From the NCBI RefSeq assembly GCF_000688415.1, contig NZ_JIAH01000008.1, positions 186,001 through 250,000 on the forward strand: a DNA stretch of 64,000 nucleotides, given 5' to 3'. The stretch is from Corynebacterium pseudodiphtheriticum DSM 44287 (lineage in GTDB: Bacteria > Actinomycetota > Actinomycetes > Mycobacteriales > Mycobacteriaceae). Both the position numbers and the translations under genes were made by a program. How positions within the stretch are numbered: position 1 is the first letter of the stretch; every line of letters starts with the position of its first letter. The notes under the pieces were generated by a model that worked only from the letters and a program-made list of their open reading frames with translations, was not told where the DNA came from and ran no database searches. Shown piece by piece: positions 36,611 through 45,715 of the stretch.

Positions 36611-36844
36611 ATGTCCAACCCCAGCACCACTTTCCGCGTCACTGGCATGACCTGCGCGCATTGCGAAAACGCCGTGCACGAGGAAGTCTCCCAAGTCCCT
36701 GGCGTAGCCGGACTAACAGTTAGCGCACAAGAAGGCACCCTCACCGTCTTCTTCAACAACTCCGCCAAAGCCGAAAACCAAGCCAGCGACGAAGACATCA
36801 TCGCAGCCGTCGACGAAGCTGGTTACACCGCCGAACGCGCCTAA
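36611..36844 (+). CDS. copZ: Copper chaperone (CopZ-like HMA domain protein)
   Basis: A 77-residue ferredoxin-like metallochaperone with the Cu(I) site GMTCAHC (Cys15 and Cys18) and the C-terminal VDEAGYTAE turn. It should hand Cu(I) to CopA in the cytoplasm. AAAGGAA precedes the ATG. The gene is followed by copA after 28 bases. Confidence 0.94.
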   Translation: MSNPSTTFRVTGMTCAHCENAVHEEVSQVPGVAGLTVSAQEGTLTVFFNNSAKAENQASDEDIIAAVDEAGYTAERA

Positions 36845-36872
36845 CCCACCGCATAAAGGAGCGCTTTCTACA

Positions 36873-39194
36873 ATGCCCACCCCAAGGTCAACCTCCTCGC
36901 CTATTCCAGCGCCAAGCACTGCTTCTTCCACCATTGAGCTGAATATTTCCGGGATGACGTGCGCCTCCTGTGCTGCACGCGTCGAAAAGAAGCTAAACAA
37001 GCACGACGGCGTGCATGCCGAGGTCAACTACGCCACAGAAAAAGCCACCATTACCGGCGACACGGACGCGCTGGATGCTGATGCGCTCATCGCCACCGTC
37101 GAAAAGACCGGCTATGGCGCAGAGCTCACCCCAGAGTCCACCACAGCAGGCACACAGGCCCCGCAGGATGCGATGGCCGAGGCCGAGCTGGATTCTTTAC
37201 GACGCCGACTCATCGTTTCCGCAGTACTGGCGGTACCGGTGATTGCTTTGGCGATGGTTCCGGCGTGGCAGTTTGATTACTGGGGCTGGGTGTCACTGGC
37301 GTTGACTTTGCCAGTCGTAGTGTGGGCGGGATGGCCGTTCCATAGAGCTACTTGGCAGAACCTGCGACACGGCAGCGTAACCATGGATACGCTGATCTCG
37401 CTGGGAACATCATCGGCACTGGTGTGGTCAATGGTCGCACTGCTTTTTGGTTCTGCGGGCGATCCTGGCATGCGCCACGGCTTTGATTTCACGGTCTCGC
37501 GTGGCGACGGCCTGAGCCACATTTACCTCGAAGTCGCCGCTGGCGTAATCACGTTCATCCTGCTGGGTCGGTACTTCGAAAAGCGCTCGAAGCGCACAGC
37601 CGGCTCCGCTTTGCGGGCATTACTGGATCTGGGTGCCAGTGAAGTCACCGTGCTGCGCGATGGTGCAGAGACCACCATCAACATCAATGAGCTGACCGTT
37701 GGCGATGAATTCGTCGTCCGTGATGGCGAAAAGATAGCCACCGATGGGGTGATCGTCTCCGGCCACAGCACCATTGACACCTCGATGCTCAGTGGAGAAT
37801 CCGTCCCCGTGGAAGCCGGTCCAGATGATGCCGTCGCTGGCGCCACGATCAACGTTGGTGGCGGCAAGTTGGTGGTACAAGCCACGAAGGTAGGCAAAGA
37901 TACCCAGCTAGCGCAGATGGCCCAGATGGTGGAAGACGCACAATCAGGCAAGGCTTCTGCCCAGCGGCTGGCCGATAAAATCTCCGGGGTTTTCGTCCCC
38001 ATCGTCATTGCCGTTTCCCTGCTCACGCTCATCGCCTGGCTGCTCATCGACGGTGACTGGGCCGCCGCATTTACCGCCGCGGTAGCCGTGCTGATCATCG
38101 CCTGCCCGTGCGCATTGGGCCTGGCCACCCCTACTGCCCTGCTGGTGGGCACCGGACGCGGCGCGCAGATGGGCGTGCTAATCAAAGGCCCAGAGGTGCT
38201 CGAGCATTCCCGTGGAATTGATCGCGTGATCCTGGATAAAACCGGCACTGTGACCACCGGCGTGATGGAACTTGCCGACGTTGTCACCGCCGAAGGCTTC
38301 GACCGCGACGAAGTGGTGCACTTGGCAGGCAGCCTGGAACACGAATCTGAGCATCCGATTGGCCGCGCAATCGCCCGGGCAGCCACAAACCAGCGCGCCG
38401 ACGGCACACTGAGCGAGGTCAGCGATTTTGAGTCCATCCGCAGCGCTGGTGTGCGCGGCGTGGTGGAAGGTCGTCGGGTGGCCGTCGGCAAGCCCAGCTT
38501 GGCGGACAACGCAGATCTGGGCGCGCTGCAGCAACCGTTTCTGAGCGCGCAGACCCAAGGTCACACTGCGCTCGTGGTGCTTGTCGACGGCACCCCCGCC
38601 GCCGTGCTGATGGTGGCCGACCAAGTCAAGACCACCAGCGCTGCAGCAATTCAGCAATTCCATGAACTTGGCATTGAAACGATGCTGCTGACTGGCGATA
38701 ACCAGGCGGTGGCAGAAACCGTCGCGGCGGAAGTTGGCATCGAGCACGTGCGCGCCGAAGTTATGCCGGAAGACAAGGTCGCGGTGATCGCGGATTACCA
38801 GGATCGGGGCTATAAGGTCGCGATGGTTGGCGACGGCATTAACGATGCTCCTGCCCTAGCGCAAGCCGATTTGGGCATGGCGATGGGGACCGGCACCGAT
38901 GTGGCAATGGAATCCGCCGATATCACGCTGGTGCGTGGTGATCTGCGGGCAGCCACCGACGCTATTCGCTTGTCTCGTCGCACGCTGGGCACCATCAAAG
39001 GTAATTTATTCTGGGCTTTTGCCTACAACACCGCCGCCATCCCGTTGGCCGCTCTGGGGCTGTTGAACCCGATGCTGGCGGGTGCGGCAATGGCGCTATC
39101 GAGCGTGTTCGTGGTTAGCAACAGCCTGCGCTTGCGTGGATTCACTTCTACCGCTGGTGCCGGCGTGGATGCTACCGTGCGTGCAACCGTGTAG
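36873..39194 (+). CDS. copA: Copper-exporting P1B-type ATPase
   Basis: A 773-residue plasma membrane ATPase that exports Cu(I). One N-terminal HMA domain has C-x-x-C (Cys30/Cys33 in GMTCASC). The transmembrane ion site is CPC in IIACPCALGLATPTALL near residue 410; the phosphorylated aspartate is in DKTGT near 454; ESEHPIGRAI and GDGINDAPALAQADLG are the other family motifs. AAAGGAG lies before the ATG. It forms an operon with copZ under a CsoR-like operator. Confidence 0.96.
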   Translation: MPTPRSTSSPIPAPSTASSTIELNISGMTCASCAARVEKKLNKHDGVHAEVNYATEKATITGDTDALDADALIATVEKTGYGAELTPESTTAGTQAPQDAMAEAELDSLRRRLIVSAVLAVPVIALAMVPAWQFDYWGWVSLALTLPVVVWAGWPFHRATWQNLRHGSVTMDTLISLGTSSALVWSMVALLFGSAGDPGMRHGFDFTVSRGDGLSHIYLEVAAGVITFILLGRYFEKRSKRTAGSALRALLDLGASEVTVLRDGAETTININELTVGDEFVVRDGEKIATDGVIVSGHSTIDTSMLSGESVPVEAGPDDAVAGATINVGGGKLVVQATKVGKDTQLAQMAQMVEDAQSGKASAQRLADKISGVFVPIVIAVSLLTLIAWLLIDGDWAAAFTAAVAVLIIACPCALGLATPTALLVGTGRGAQMGVLIKGPEVLEHSRGIDRVILDKTGTVTTGVMELADVVTAEGFDRDEVVHLAGSLEHESEHPIGRAIARAATNQRADGTLSEVSDFESIRSAGVRGVVEGRRVAVGKPSLADNADLGALQQPFLSAQTQGHTALVVLVDGTPAAVLMVADQVKTTSAAAIQQFHELGIETMLLTGDNQAVAETVAAEVGIEHVRAEVMPEDKVAVIADYQDRGYKVAMVGDGINDAPALAQADLGMAMGTGTDVAMESADITLVRGDLRAATDAIRLSRRTLGTIKGNLFWAFAYNTAAIPLAALGLLNPMLAGAAMALSSVFVVSNSLRLRGFTSTAGAGVDATVRATV

Positions 39195-39256
39195 CCCCCC
39201 GCGAGTGCTACCTTACGTGCAACCGCTTAGCCCATCGCCGGTGATCATGTCTATTG

Positions 39257-39321
39257 TGTCTTTTTTGCAAATAGGCCCGCTGAAAGTGGCCTTTTTCGTT
39301 CACTATTTGCAAAAATGCACC
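39257..39321. repeat. Palindromic element, copy 2
   Basis: TTTTTGCAAATAG (39263-39275) pairs perfectly with CTATTTGCAAAAA (39304-39316) around a 28-base core with GAAAGTGGCCTTTTTCG. It is the partner of 32641-32706, in the same orientation, with a compensated base-pair change in the stem. Confidence 0.85.
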
Positions 39322-39353
39322 ATCTGCCGACGCTCCGAGCAAACATGTTTGGG

Positions 39354-39398
39354 GATGCGGAAAATCCTCCAAGATTCCGTCCGCATCCTCTTTTTGCT
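39354..39398 (+). terminator. Candidate terminator of copZ-copA
   Basis: GGATGCGGA pairs with TCCGCATCC (nine bases), followed by TCTTTTTG on the plus strand. It lies about 160 bases after the copA stop, beyond the palindromic element. Confidence 0.7.
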
Positions 39399-39483
39399 AC
39401 TTAACCTACTTCCCCCTCTTTCACCCCAGCTTCGCTCAGAAAGATAATGACCCCTTGAACTCAAGAGCAAAGCAGATACAGCA

Positions 39484-39515
39484 AAACCCCTGGCCAATTT
39501 CTTGGCCAGGGGTTT
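39484..39515 (-). terminator. Terminator of tRNA-Lys
   Basis: A perfect 14-base stem (AAACCCCTGGCCAA/TTGGCCAGGGGTTT) with a four-base loop, nine bases downstream of tRNA-Lys. On the minus strand the right arm supplies the T-tract. Confidence 0.9.
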
Positions 39516-39524
39516 ACCTGTTTG

Positions 39525-39597
39525 TGGGCCCTGCGGGGGTCGAACCCGCGACCTTCGGATTAAAAGTCCGCAGCTCTACCAACTGAGCTAAAGGCCC
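39525..39597 (-). tRNA. tRNA-Lys (anticodon TTT)
   Basis: A 73-base cloverleaf with acceptor GGGCCTT/AGGGCCC, anticodon loop CTTTTAA (TTT) and T-loop TTCGACC. CCA is not encoded. Confidence 0.95.
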
Positions 39598-39695
39598 AAC
39601 AGCTCACTATGCTAATACACACCAAACATAAATAAAAATCACCCCAGCCAAGTGCAGAAACTGCACCGGCTGGGATGACATGCGAGTGCCAGGAA

Positions 39696-41207
39696 CTAGT
39701 CCTGCTTGCCGCGCATATCGCCGTATTCTTCGAAGTTGCGCTGGAAGTTGAAGGCGGTCTCCAGGTCAACCGGGGTGTGGACGTGCTGCTGCTTCATGGC
39801 ACGGTCGAAGTAAGCCTGCAGCTCATCGCGGTAATCCGGGTGCGCGATCGCGATCATCTTTTCGGCACGGTCACGTGGGGTCAGGCCACGCAGGTCGGCG
39901 TAGCCGTACTCGGTGATGAAGACCATGGTGTCGTGCTCGGTATGGTCGATGTGCGAAGCGAATGGAACAATCGCAGAGATTGCGCCGCCCTTAGCCTGCG
40001 ATGGGGAGATGAACGTCGAGATGTAGGCGTTACGGGTAAAGTCGCCGGAACCACCGATACCGTTCATCACACGAGAGCCCATGACGTTGGTGGAGTTGAT
40101 GTTGCCGTAAATGTCGGCCTCAATCGCACCATTCGAGGAGATCAGGCCCATACGGCGGATTACCTCTGGGTGGTTAGAAATCTGCTGTGGACGCAGGATG
40201 ATGTGCTCGCGGTACTTTTCTGCTTGCTCGTTCATCTTCTCCGCATACTCTGGGGAAAGAGCAAACGAGGTTGCCGAGGCAACGGTCATTTTGCCGGCGT
40301 CGATCAGATCCAGCATGCCGTCCTGGATAACCTCGGTGTAGGCGGTGATGTTTTCGAACTTGGAGTCCAGCAGACCTGCCATCACGGCGTTTGGCACGTT
40401 CCCGACGCCGGATTGCAGGATGAACTGATCGTATTCCAAACGACCTGCTTCAACTTCGCCTTCGAGGAATTTCAGGAAGTTCGCTGCAATCTTCTCAGAG
40501 ATCTCATCTGGTTCACTGAACGGCGCGTTGCGGTCGGCGGCATCGGTCTCGACGACAGCGACGACCTTTTCTTTGTCGATCTCGATATATGGCGAACCAA
40601 TGCGATCGCCGACGTTGACGATTGGAATTGGGGTGCGGTTCGGCTTGCGCGGGATCTGGTAGATGTCGTGCATGCCCTCGAGGTTTTCGGACTGCCAGGA
40701 GTTAACCTCGATGATGACCTTGTCGGCGTTGTCAATCCACTCCAGGTTGTTACCAACAGCAGACGATGGCACGATCATGCCGTCTTCGGTGATCTTGGTG
40801 GCCTCAATAATGGCGACCTGGAAACGCCCGAAGAAGCCCTGCTCTACCTGCAAGCCCAGGTGAGAGAGGTGGATATCCTGGTACTTTGCCTCGCCCGCGT
40901 TGAACTGGTTACGCAGGTTTGGATCAGAGTTGTACGGGGTTCGGTAGTTAATCGCATTGGCTTCTGCCAATACGCCGTCGCACTCTGGAGCGGTGGAAGC
41001 ACCCGTGAACAGATCGATCTTGAACTCTTCGCCCTTGTCGTGGGCTGCCTTGGCTTTGTTGGCGATGGCCGTAGGCAGGGCCTTTGGGTAGCCGGCGCCA
41101 GTGAAACCGGACATACCGATCTTGTCGCCGTTGTTGACGTGCTCCGCAGCCTTCTCAGCGGAAGTGATCTTGTCTTTAAAGAATGCGTTAAGGATACGGT
41201 CAGCCAC
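39696..41207 (-). CDS. Acetyl-CoA hydrolase/transferase (succinyl-CoA:acetate CoA-transferase, Cat/ActA type)
   Basis: A 503-residue class I-like CoA-transferase. It carries the N-terminal GMSGFTGAGYPKALP oxyanion segment, the catalytic Glu context NGAIEADIYGNINSTNVMGSRVMNGIGGSGDF, and the C-terminal TEYGYADLRGLTPRDRAEKMIAIAHP. In C. glutamicum this gene (cat/actA) uses succinyl-CoA, acetyl-CoA or propionyl-CoA with acetate. It could let acetate assimilation and succinyl-CoA turnover run together. Its neighbours in C. glutamicum include sucCD, which are not seen here. A good start with ATG and GGAGAG upstream is at 41207. Confidence 0.93.
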   Translation of the reverse strand: MADRILNAFFKDKITSAEKAAEHVNNGDKIGMSGFTGAGYPKALPTAIANKAKAAHDKGEEFKIDLFTGASTAPECDGVLAEANAINYRTPYNSDPNLRNQFNAGEAKYQDIHLSHLGLQVEQGFFGRFQVAIIEATKITEDGMIVPSSAVGNNLEWIDNADKVIIEVNSWQSENLEGMHDIYQIPRKPNRTPIPIVNVGDRIGSPYIEIDKEKVVAVVETDAADRNAPFSEPDEISEKIAANFLKFLEGEVEAGRLEYDQFILQSGVGNVPNAVMAGLLDSKFENITAYTEVIQDGMLDLIDAGKMTVASATSFALSPEYAEKMNEQAEKYREHIILRPQQISNHPEVIRRMGLISSNGAIEADIYGNINSTNVMGSRVMNGIGGSGDFTRNAYISTFISPSQAKGGAISAIVPFASHIDHTEHDTMVFITEYGYADLRGLTPRDRAEKMIAIAHPDYRDELQAYFDRAMKQQHVHTPVDLETAFNFQRNFEEYGDMRGKQD

Positions 41208-41500
41208 GTTATCTCTCCTTGTTCTGAACTTTCGTTCTGTTGCTATGCACGCTGTGCAGTCTGATGGATACCCAGGCCAGAAAAGTGAGGCCTAGAACTC
41301 AGTTACTGCGTAGCGCTTCTAACACCACAGTATAGCGGAGGTCACTGTGATTGTGTTCATGATGAATACTAGTCCACCTCATATTTTTGGTGCCATTCTT
41401 CGCACTTTCACGATCTTCTTCGCGTTTGCACCCCACAGCTGGTGTCTCTTCTGATGTCTCGCGTTTGGTGGATTCCGCGTAGTTAGCGACAATAGGGCCT
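41208..41500. other. Divergent promoter region between the CoA-transferase and dusB
   Basis: About 290 bases with no gene. A GGAGAGATAACGTGG-type ribosome binding site belongs to the CoA-transferase. A single ACCCCA run near 41430 could be part of a RamA site but is isolated. Confidence 0.4.
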
Positions 41501-42649
41501 GTGAGCTTAACAATTGGCCCCCACCGGCTTTCTTCTCCCGTCGTCCTCGCCCCCATGGCTGGGGTGACGAATGTTGCTTTCCGACGTCTCTGCCGCGAGC
41601 AAGAAGTGAGCAAAACCGGCACGGTCTCTGGTTTGTACGTGTGTGAAATGGTCACCGCTCGTGCGTTAGCAGAACGCAACGAGAAAACGTTGCACATGAC
41701 AACATTCGCACCGGAAGAGTCCCCGCGTTCGCTGCAGCTGTACACAGTAGATCCGGAATGGACCTATAAAGCAGCAAAGATGATCGTCGAGCAGGATATG
41801 GCCGACCATATTGATATGAACTTCGGTTGTCCGGTACCGAAGGTGACCAAGCGCGGTGGTGGCGCTGCCTTGCCCTACAAACGCCGGTTGTTTAGCCAGA
41901 TCGTGGCAGCTGCGGTCAAAGCCACAGAAGGCACCGATATCCCGGTGACCGTGAAATTCCGTATCGGCATTGACGACGAGCACCACACCCATTTGGATGC
42001 TGGCCGCATCGCAGTCGAAGAAGGCGCCCAGGCCGTCGCATTGCATGGCCGTACCGCCGCACAGCGTTATTCCGGCACTGCGGATTGGGAGCAAATCGCG
42101 GCGCTGAAACAACACCTCGCGCACACCGGAATTCCGGTGTTGGGTAATGGCGACATTTTCAAAGCGTCTGACGCCTCCGCCATGATGGAAGCCACTGGCT
42201 GCGACGGCGTGGTTATTGGCCGCGGGTGCCTGGGGCGGCCGTGGCTTTTCGCTGAGCTTTCCGCCCACCTGCGCGGTGAGCAACCCCCGGCCCCGCCGAC
42301 TTTGGGTGAGCTCACCGGCATCATCACGCGCCACGCGGAACTGCTCGCCGAACACCAAGGCGAAGAGCGGGCCTGCCGTGACCTACGTAAGCATATGGGC
42401 TGGTATTTGCGTGGTTACCCAGTCGGTGGCGAGGTCCGGGCACGCTTAGCAAAAGTATCCAGCCTGGCCGGTCTCGCCGAAGAACTCGCACCTTGGGCAG
42501 ATTCTATGGCGCTTGCCGACGACGCCGACGGCGCCCGCGGCCGCCAGGGTTCTCCTTCGAAAGTGGCGCTACCAGAGGGCTGGTTGGATGATACACAGGA
42601 CAATGCCCAGGCGCTGGCTGGTGCAGAATCGATGAATTCAGGCGGCTAG
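41501..42649 (+). CDS. dusB: tRNA-dihydrouridine synthase (DusB type)
   Basis: An FMN enzyme that reduces uridines in the D-loop of tRNA. The 382-residue protein has VLAPMAGVTNVAFRRLCRE, the catalytic Cys in MNFGCPVPKVTKRGGGAAL, LHGRTAAQRYSG, GNGDIF and GRGCLGRPWLF, all Dus landmarks. The start is GTG at 41501. The C-terminal 40 residues are a variable tail. Confidence 0.93.
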   Translation: MSLTIGPHRLSSPVVLAPMAGVTNVAFRRLCREQEVSKTGTVSGLYVCEMVTARALAERNEKTLHMTTFAPEESPRSLQLYTVDPEWTYKAAKMIVEQDMADHIDMNFGCPVPKVTKRGGGAALPYKRRLFSQIVAAAVKATEGTDIPVTVKFRIGIDDEHHTHLDAGRIAVEEGAQAVALHGRTAAQRYSGTADWEQIAALKQHLAHTGIPVLGNGDIFKASDASAMMEATGCDGVVIGRGCLGRPWLFAELSAHLRGEQPPAPPTLGELTGIITRHAELLAEHQGEERACRDLRKHMGWYLRGYPVGGEVRARLAKVSSLAGLAEELAPWADSMALADDADGARGRQGSPSKVALPEGWLDDTQDNAQALAGAESMNSGG

Positions 42650-42673
42650 TACTAGTGCTGCCGAGCACTGGCT

Positions 42674-43768
42674 CTAGGCACTGTTTTCGCTGTTAGAAGC
42701 GTAGACAACATGGTTTTCTGCGATGTCGAATCCCGATTTTTCGTACACGCGCACCGCAGATTCATTATCTTTTTCGACATACAAGATGACGTTCGTTGCC
42801 CCTTTATTCACCATCTGTTTAATTCCCAGGCGCAACAGGTGGCCAGACAGACCGCGGCCTTGGTAGGCACTCGCCAGGGCAATCACGTAAACCTCACCTA
42901 CATAGGCCTCGTCGGTAGCTTCTGGTGAATTTTCGGAAGCATCATCCTTTGCACCTTCACCAGCAGCATTACCAGCACCGTCACCAGCAGCACCGTGCCA
43001 TTTCGTCCAGTGAAAACCCGCTAATGCAGGGTGCTTGTCGACGCCTACTGCAACATCGTTGTCCCACAAAAGAATCACATCCTGCGGGTCAAACCACTCG
43101 GCCTCCATGGAGCGGTGCAAGCGGTCGCGATCCCAACCGCCTTGCTCGGGGTGCCAGGAAAATGCCTGGTTATTAGCCTCTACCCAACTGTTTTCTACGT
43201 GATCCGCACCGAAGCGGTCCACAGATTCCGTGTAATCGGCAGCCACAAAACCAGCGGGGGCTGCACCTGGCTCCGCGGATTTCTGCAACCCCGCACCGGT
43301 TAACGACATCACCAGCAGGTGCCGAACAATCTGTAGCTGATGTTTTTCCGCGATGGTGCGCGCAGCCGGCAACTGCCCGTGCGCCCACACCTGCAGACCC
43401 GCACCAACGACCTGCTGCAAATGCTCATATAAACACGTTCCATAGCCCTGCCCGCGGTGTTTCGGAGCAATCACCATCTCTGCATTATCATCATCCAGCC
43501 CAGCCAATCCCACCAGCTCGTCGTCAAGAAAAGCCAGTACCTGCTGCTGCCCGACACGCTGGTCAGATAGGCCGGCAACAAATTGCTCAGACAACGGAGC
43601 AAAACCATCAGCAGCTTCCGCAGCCTGCAGAATCTGTTCTGCTGCCCGGCGCGTTGCGGTAACAAGGTGTTCACCACCTGGTTCGCCGGAACCGGCAAGG
43701 TCTGCTTGCGCGCGATTGGCGTCGGCAAGAATGGTGTGCTGGAAACGTAAGCGATCGTAATTAACCAT
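42674..43768 (-). CDS. mshD: Mycothiol acetyltransferase
   Basis: Last step of mycothiol synthesis: acetylates Cys-GlcN-Ins with acetyl-CoA. The 364 residues form two GNAT domains; the active C-terminal one has VIALASAYQGRGLSGHLLRLGI and the NVILYVEKDNESAVRVYEKSGF signature, the N-terminal one has APKHRGQGYGTCLYEHL. A low-complexity insertion rich in Gly, Ala, Asp and Glu (residues of about 268-293) breaks the second domain before the acetyl-CoA loop. It is convergent with dusB and divergent from DUF2993. Mycothiol marks an actinobacterium. Confidence 0.93.
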   Translation of the reverse strand: MVNYDRLRFQHTILADANRAQADLAGSGEPGGEHLVTATRRAAEQILQAAEAADGFAPLSEQFVAGLSDQRVGQQQVLAFLDDELVGLAGLDDDNAEMVIAPKHRGQGYGTCLYEHLQQVVGAGLQVWAHGQLPAARTIAEKHQLQIVRHLLVMSLTGAGLQKSAEPGAAPAGFVAADYTESVDRFGADHVENSWVEANNQAFSWHPEQGGWDRDRLHRSMEAEWFDPQDVILLWDNDVAVGVDKHPALAGFHWTKWHGAAGDGAGNAAGEGAKDDASENSPEATDEAYVGEVYVIALASAYQGRGLSGHLLRLGIKQMVNKGATNVILYVEKDNESAVRVYEKSGFDIAENHVVYASNSENSA

Positions 43769-43798
43769 GGCCCTACCCTAATACGGTATGAATGAGGA

Positions 43799-44599
43799 GT
43801 GTCATCGATCGTCGTCAAGCGCAAAACCGCCCGCCGTGCGGCCTGGGCCTTGGGCCTGGCCGGTGTAGTGAGTATCGCCTGGATCGGCGATACCGTGGTC
43901 GCTTCCAACGTGGAGCGCAAGATTTCTGATGCGGTGTATGAGTCTTATGCGCCCGAATCCGGAAATGAGCTGGCCACGCCCCCATCGGTGTACGTCGGCG
44001 GGGTTCCGTATCTGCAAGCCTTGCGCTCTTCCCAGGTACCGGTTGTTGGGGTATCGGCACTTGATGTCGATGTCGACGGCGTCGGCATGGTCAACACCGG
44101 GGTCACGTTGCAAGGGTTAAAAGCCGAACCGAATCAGGTGTGGTCTGGTGATTTCCTGGGCGCGAAGGCGCAATCCATGCGTCGCACGATGCGGCTTGAT
44201 GGCGTGGCGATGGGTGCTTGGCTGGATATGAAAGATCTGACAATCTCGCACCCGAAAAATATTTCTCCCGGTGGTGGCCCTGCAACCGAGGCCGTGTTTC
44301 AGGGCCGCCCGCCGGGTTTCCACGAACCAGTATCTGTGCTGGCAACGCTGCGGCTGGTGGGCGACGAATTTCAGCTGCGCCCGAAAGAAGTCATTAGTTC
44401 CTCAGTGCACCCAGACGATGCCGACGACGACGCGCTGGCAGCTTTTGATTTGACCGTAAACACCACGGCCTTGCCGTTGGATAAAGCCGCCGACGCGGTG
44501 TACTTGGAAGGCGGTTCCATCGTCTTTGAGGCGGTGCGCAATAACGTCATCGTGCAGCCGGAATATCTCGCCCCCGTCGGCAGAGCGAACGAGCTTTAA
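43799..44599 (+). CDS. DUF2993 (LmeA-like) family envelope protein
   Basis: A 266-residue protein with an N-terminal membrane anchor or signal (WALGLAGVVSIAWIGDTVVA) and then a beta-rich DUF2993 domain. Mycobacterial LmeA of this family binds phosphoinositides and helps build lipomannan; that role is inference here. The GTG start at 43799 sits almost on top of a GAGGAG, so the true start may differ slightly. It is convergent with the lipid kinase gene with a four-base overlap of the ends. Confidence 0.78.
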   Translation: MSSIVVKRKTARRAAWALGLAGVVSIAWIGDTVVASNVERKISDAVYESYAPESGNELATPPSVYVGGVPYLQALRSSQVPVVGVSALDVDVDGVGMVNTGVTLQGLKAEPNQVWSGDFLGAKAQSMRRTMRLDGVAMGAWLDMKDLTISHPKNISPGGGPATEAVFQGRPPGFHEPVSVLATLRLVGDEFQLRPKEVISSSVHPDDADDDALAAFDLTVNTTALPLDKAADAVYLEGGSIVFEAVRNNVIVQPEYLAPVGRANEL

Positions 44600-45630
44600 A
44601 TCCGGAACAGGTCACGCACCACGGCTAAAATGCCGCGCTGCTGTACTGGAATGATTTCTTCCGGCGAGAACACCTCGATGGCATCCGGGATGCTGTTGAG
44701 TTCCACGGTTTTTAGTTTGCCCTGCGCCTCGCCATCGGCTTGGAAGCGCAGCGCCTCGTCACATTCCAAGGTAATGCGGGTGGCATCATCAAAGCGCAGC
44801 GTGCGGGCATCGGTGAATTTGTTCAAGCGGCCCTTTTCATCTGCCCCGAACAGGTGCAGTAGGCCGACGAAGCCGCCAACCCCTGTCAGATCCGTCAAGC
44901 CGAAGGTTCCCAGGCCCTTGTCGAAGGAGTTGCGCGGGTTGGTCACCACGGGCAGCGGCCCCAGGAAAGTCCATGGGTTCGTATTGGAGGCGAAAACCAG
45001 GGGGGCTTGGTCAATGTGCTGGGTTTGGCCGTCGGCAGATTCTGCATGCGCACTAATCTTCGGTGGTGCATGCAAGATTCGCCGCCATGCCTGGTACGAG
45101 ATACGCAGGTAGCGCAGCGGGGTGGCGGAAAAACCTTGCTCGCGGAGTTTGTCGATGCTGTGCAAAACGTCAGCGTCAATGCCAATGCCGGCGTTGACGG
45201 CAAACCAGCGGTCATTCCACGTACCCAGACGGATACGGCGCCGTAAGTTCTTCTTAATGTGCCCTACCAGCAGCTCTGTGGTGTGCACGGGGTCCAGTGG
45301 GTAGCCCAGCGCACGCACAAACACGTTGGCCGAGCCCGTAGGAATCACAGCCAGGGCCGGAACCTCAGAGGCTTTACGACGCCCATCGCCGACCTTGCCC
45401 AACAGGCCGTTGACCACCTCGTTGACGGTGCCGTCGCCGCCAATTGCGATGACCACGTCGTAATCATCACGACTAAGCCCACGCGTCATGTCTTCAGCGT
45501 GACCGGCATAGTGGGTGAATTTAGTGATCAGATGCGAGTCATCAATACTGCGCACCAAAGGAATGATGCGGCGGAAAAGCTCATTGGTTTGACTCGTGGA
45601 ATTAGGGTTAGCGATTAACAGTAGGCGCAC
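44596..45630 (-). CDS. Diacylglycerol/lipid kinase family protein
   Basis: A 344-residue member of the DAGK/sphingosine kinase-like family, which phosphorylates a lipid hydroxyl with ATP. The nucleotide loop is GGDGTVNEVVNG near residues 64-75, with IPTGSANVFVRALGYPLDP and the AVNAGIGIDADVL block downstream. It begins with GTG at 45630 (MRLLLIANPNS). The substrate is not clear. Upstream lies a 33-base tandem duplication. Confidence 0.88.
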   Translation of the reverse strand: MRLLLIANPNSTSQTNELFRRIIPLVRSIDDSHLITKFTHYAGHAEDMTRGLSRDDYDVVIAIGGDGTVNEVVNGLLGKVGDGRRKASEVPALAVIPTGSANVFVRALGYPLDPVHTTELLVGHIKKNLRRRIRLGTWNDRWFAVNAGIGIDADVLHSIDKLREQGFSATPLRYLRISYQAWRRILHAPPKISAHAESADGQTQHIDQAPLVFASNTNPWTFLGPLPVVTNPRNSFDKGLGTFGLTDLTGVGGFVGLLHLFGADEKGRLNKFTDARTLRFDDATRITLECDEALRFQADGEAQGKLKTVELNSIPDAIEVFSPEEIIPVQQRGILAVVRDLFRI

Positions 45631-45638
45631 GACTCAAT

Positions 45639-45702
45639 AGCGTAGCCGATCACACGGACGATCACACGGCAGCGTAGCCGATCGCCCGGACGATCACACG
45701 GT
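45639..45702. repeat. Tandem duplication (period about 33) upstream of the nitrobindin-like gene
   Basis: AGCGTAGCCGATCxCxCGGACGATCACACGG occurs twice head to tail with two differences, filling the gap between the lipid kinase start and the next gene. Confidence 0.85.
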
Positions 45703-45715
45703 AGAATTGATGGTT

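Noticed and set aside
39675-41264. Open frame of 529 codons on the plus strand opposite the CoA-transferase gene
   Set aside because: Complete antisense overlap with a well-supported enzyme gene and no recognisable domain; codon bias of the true gene explains it.
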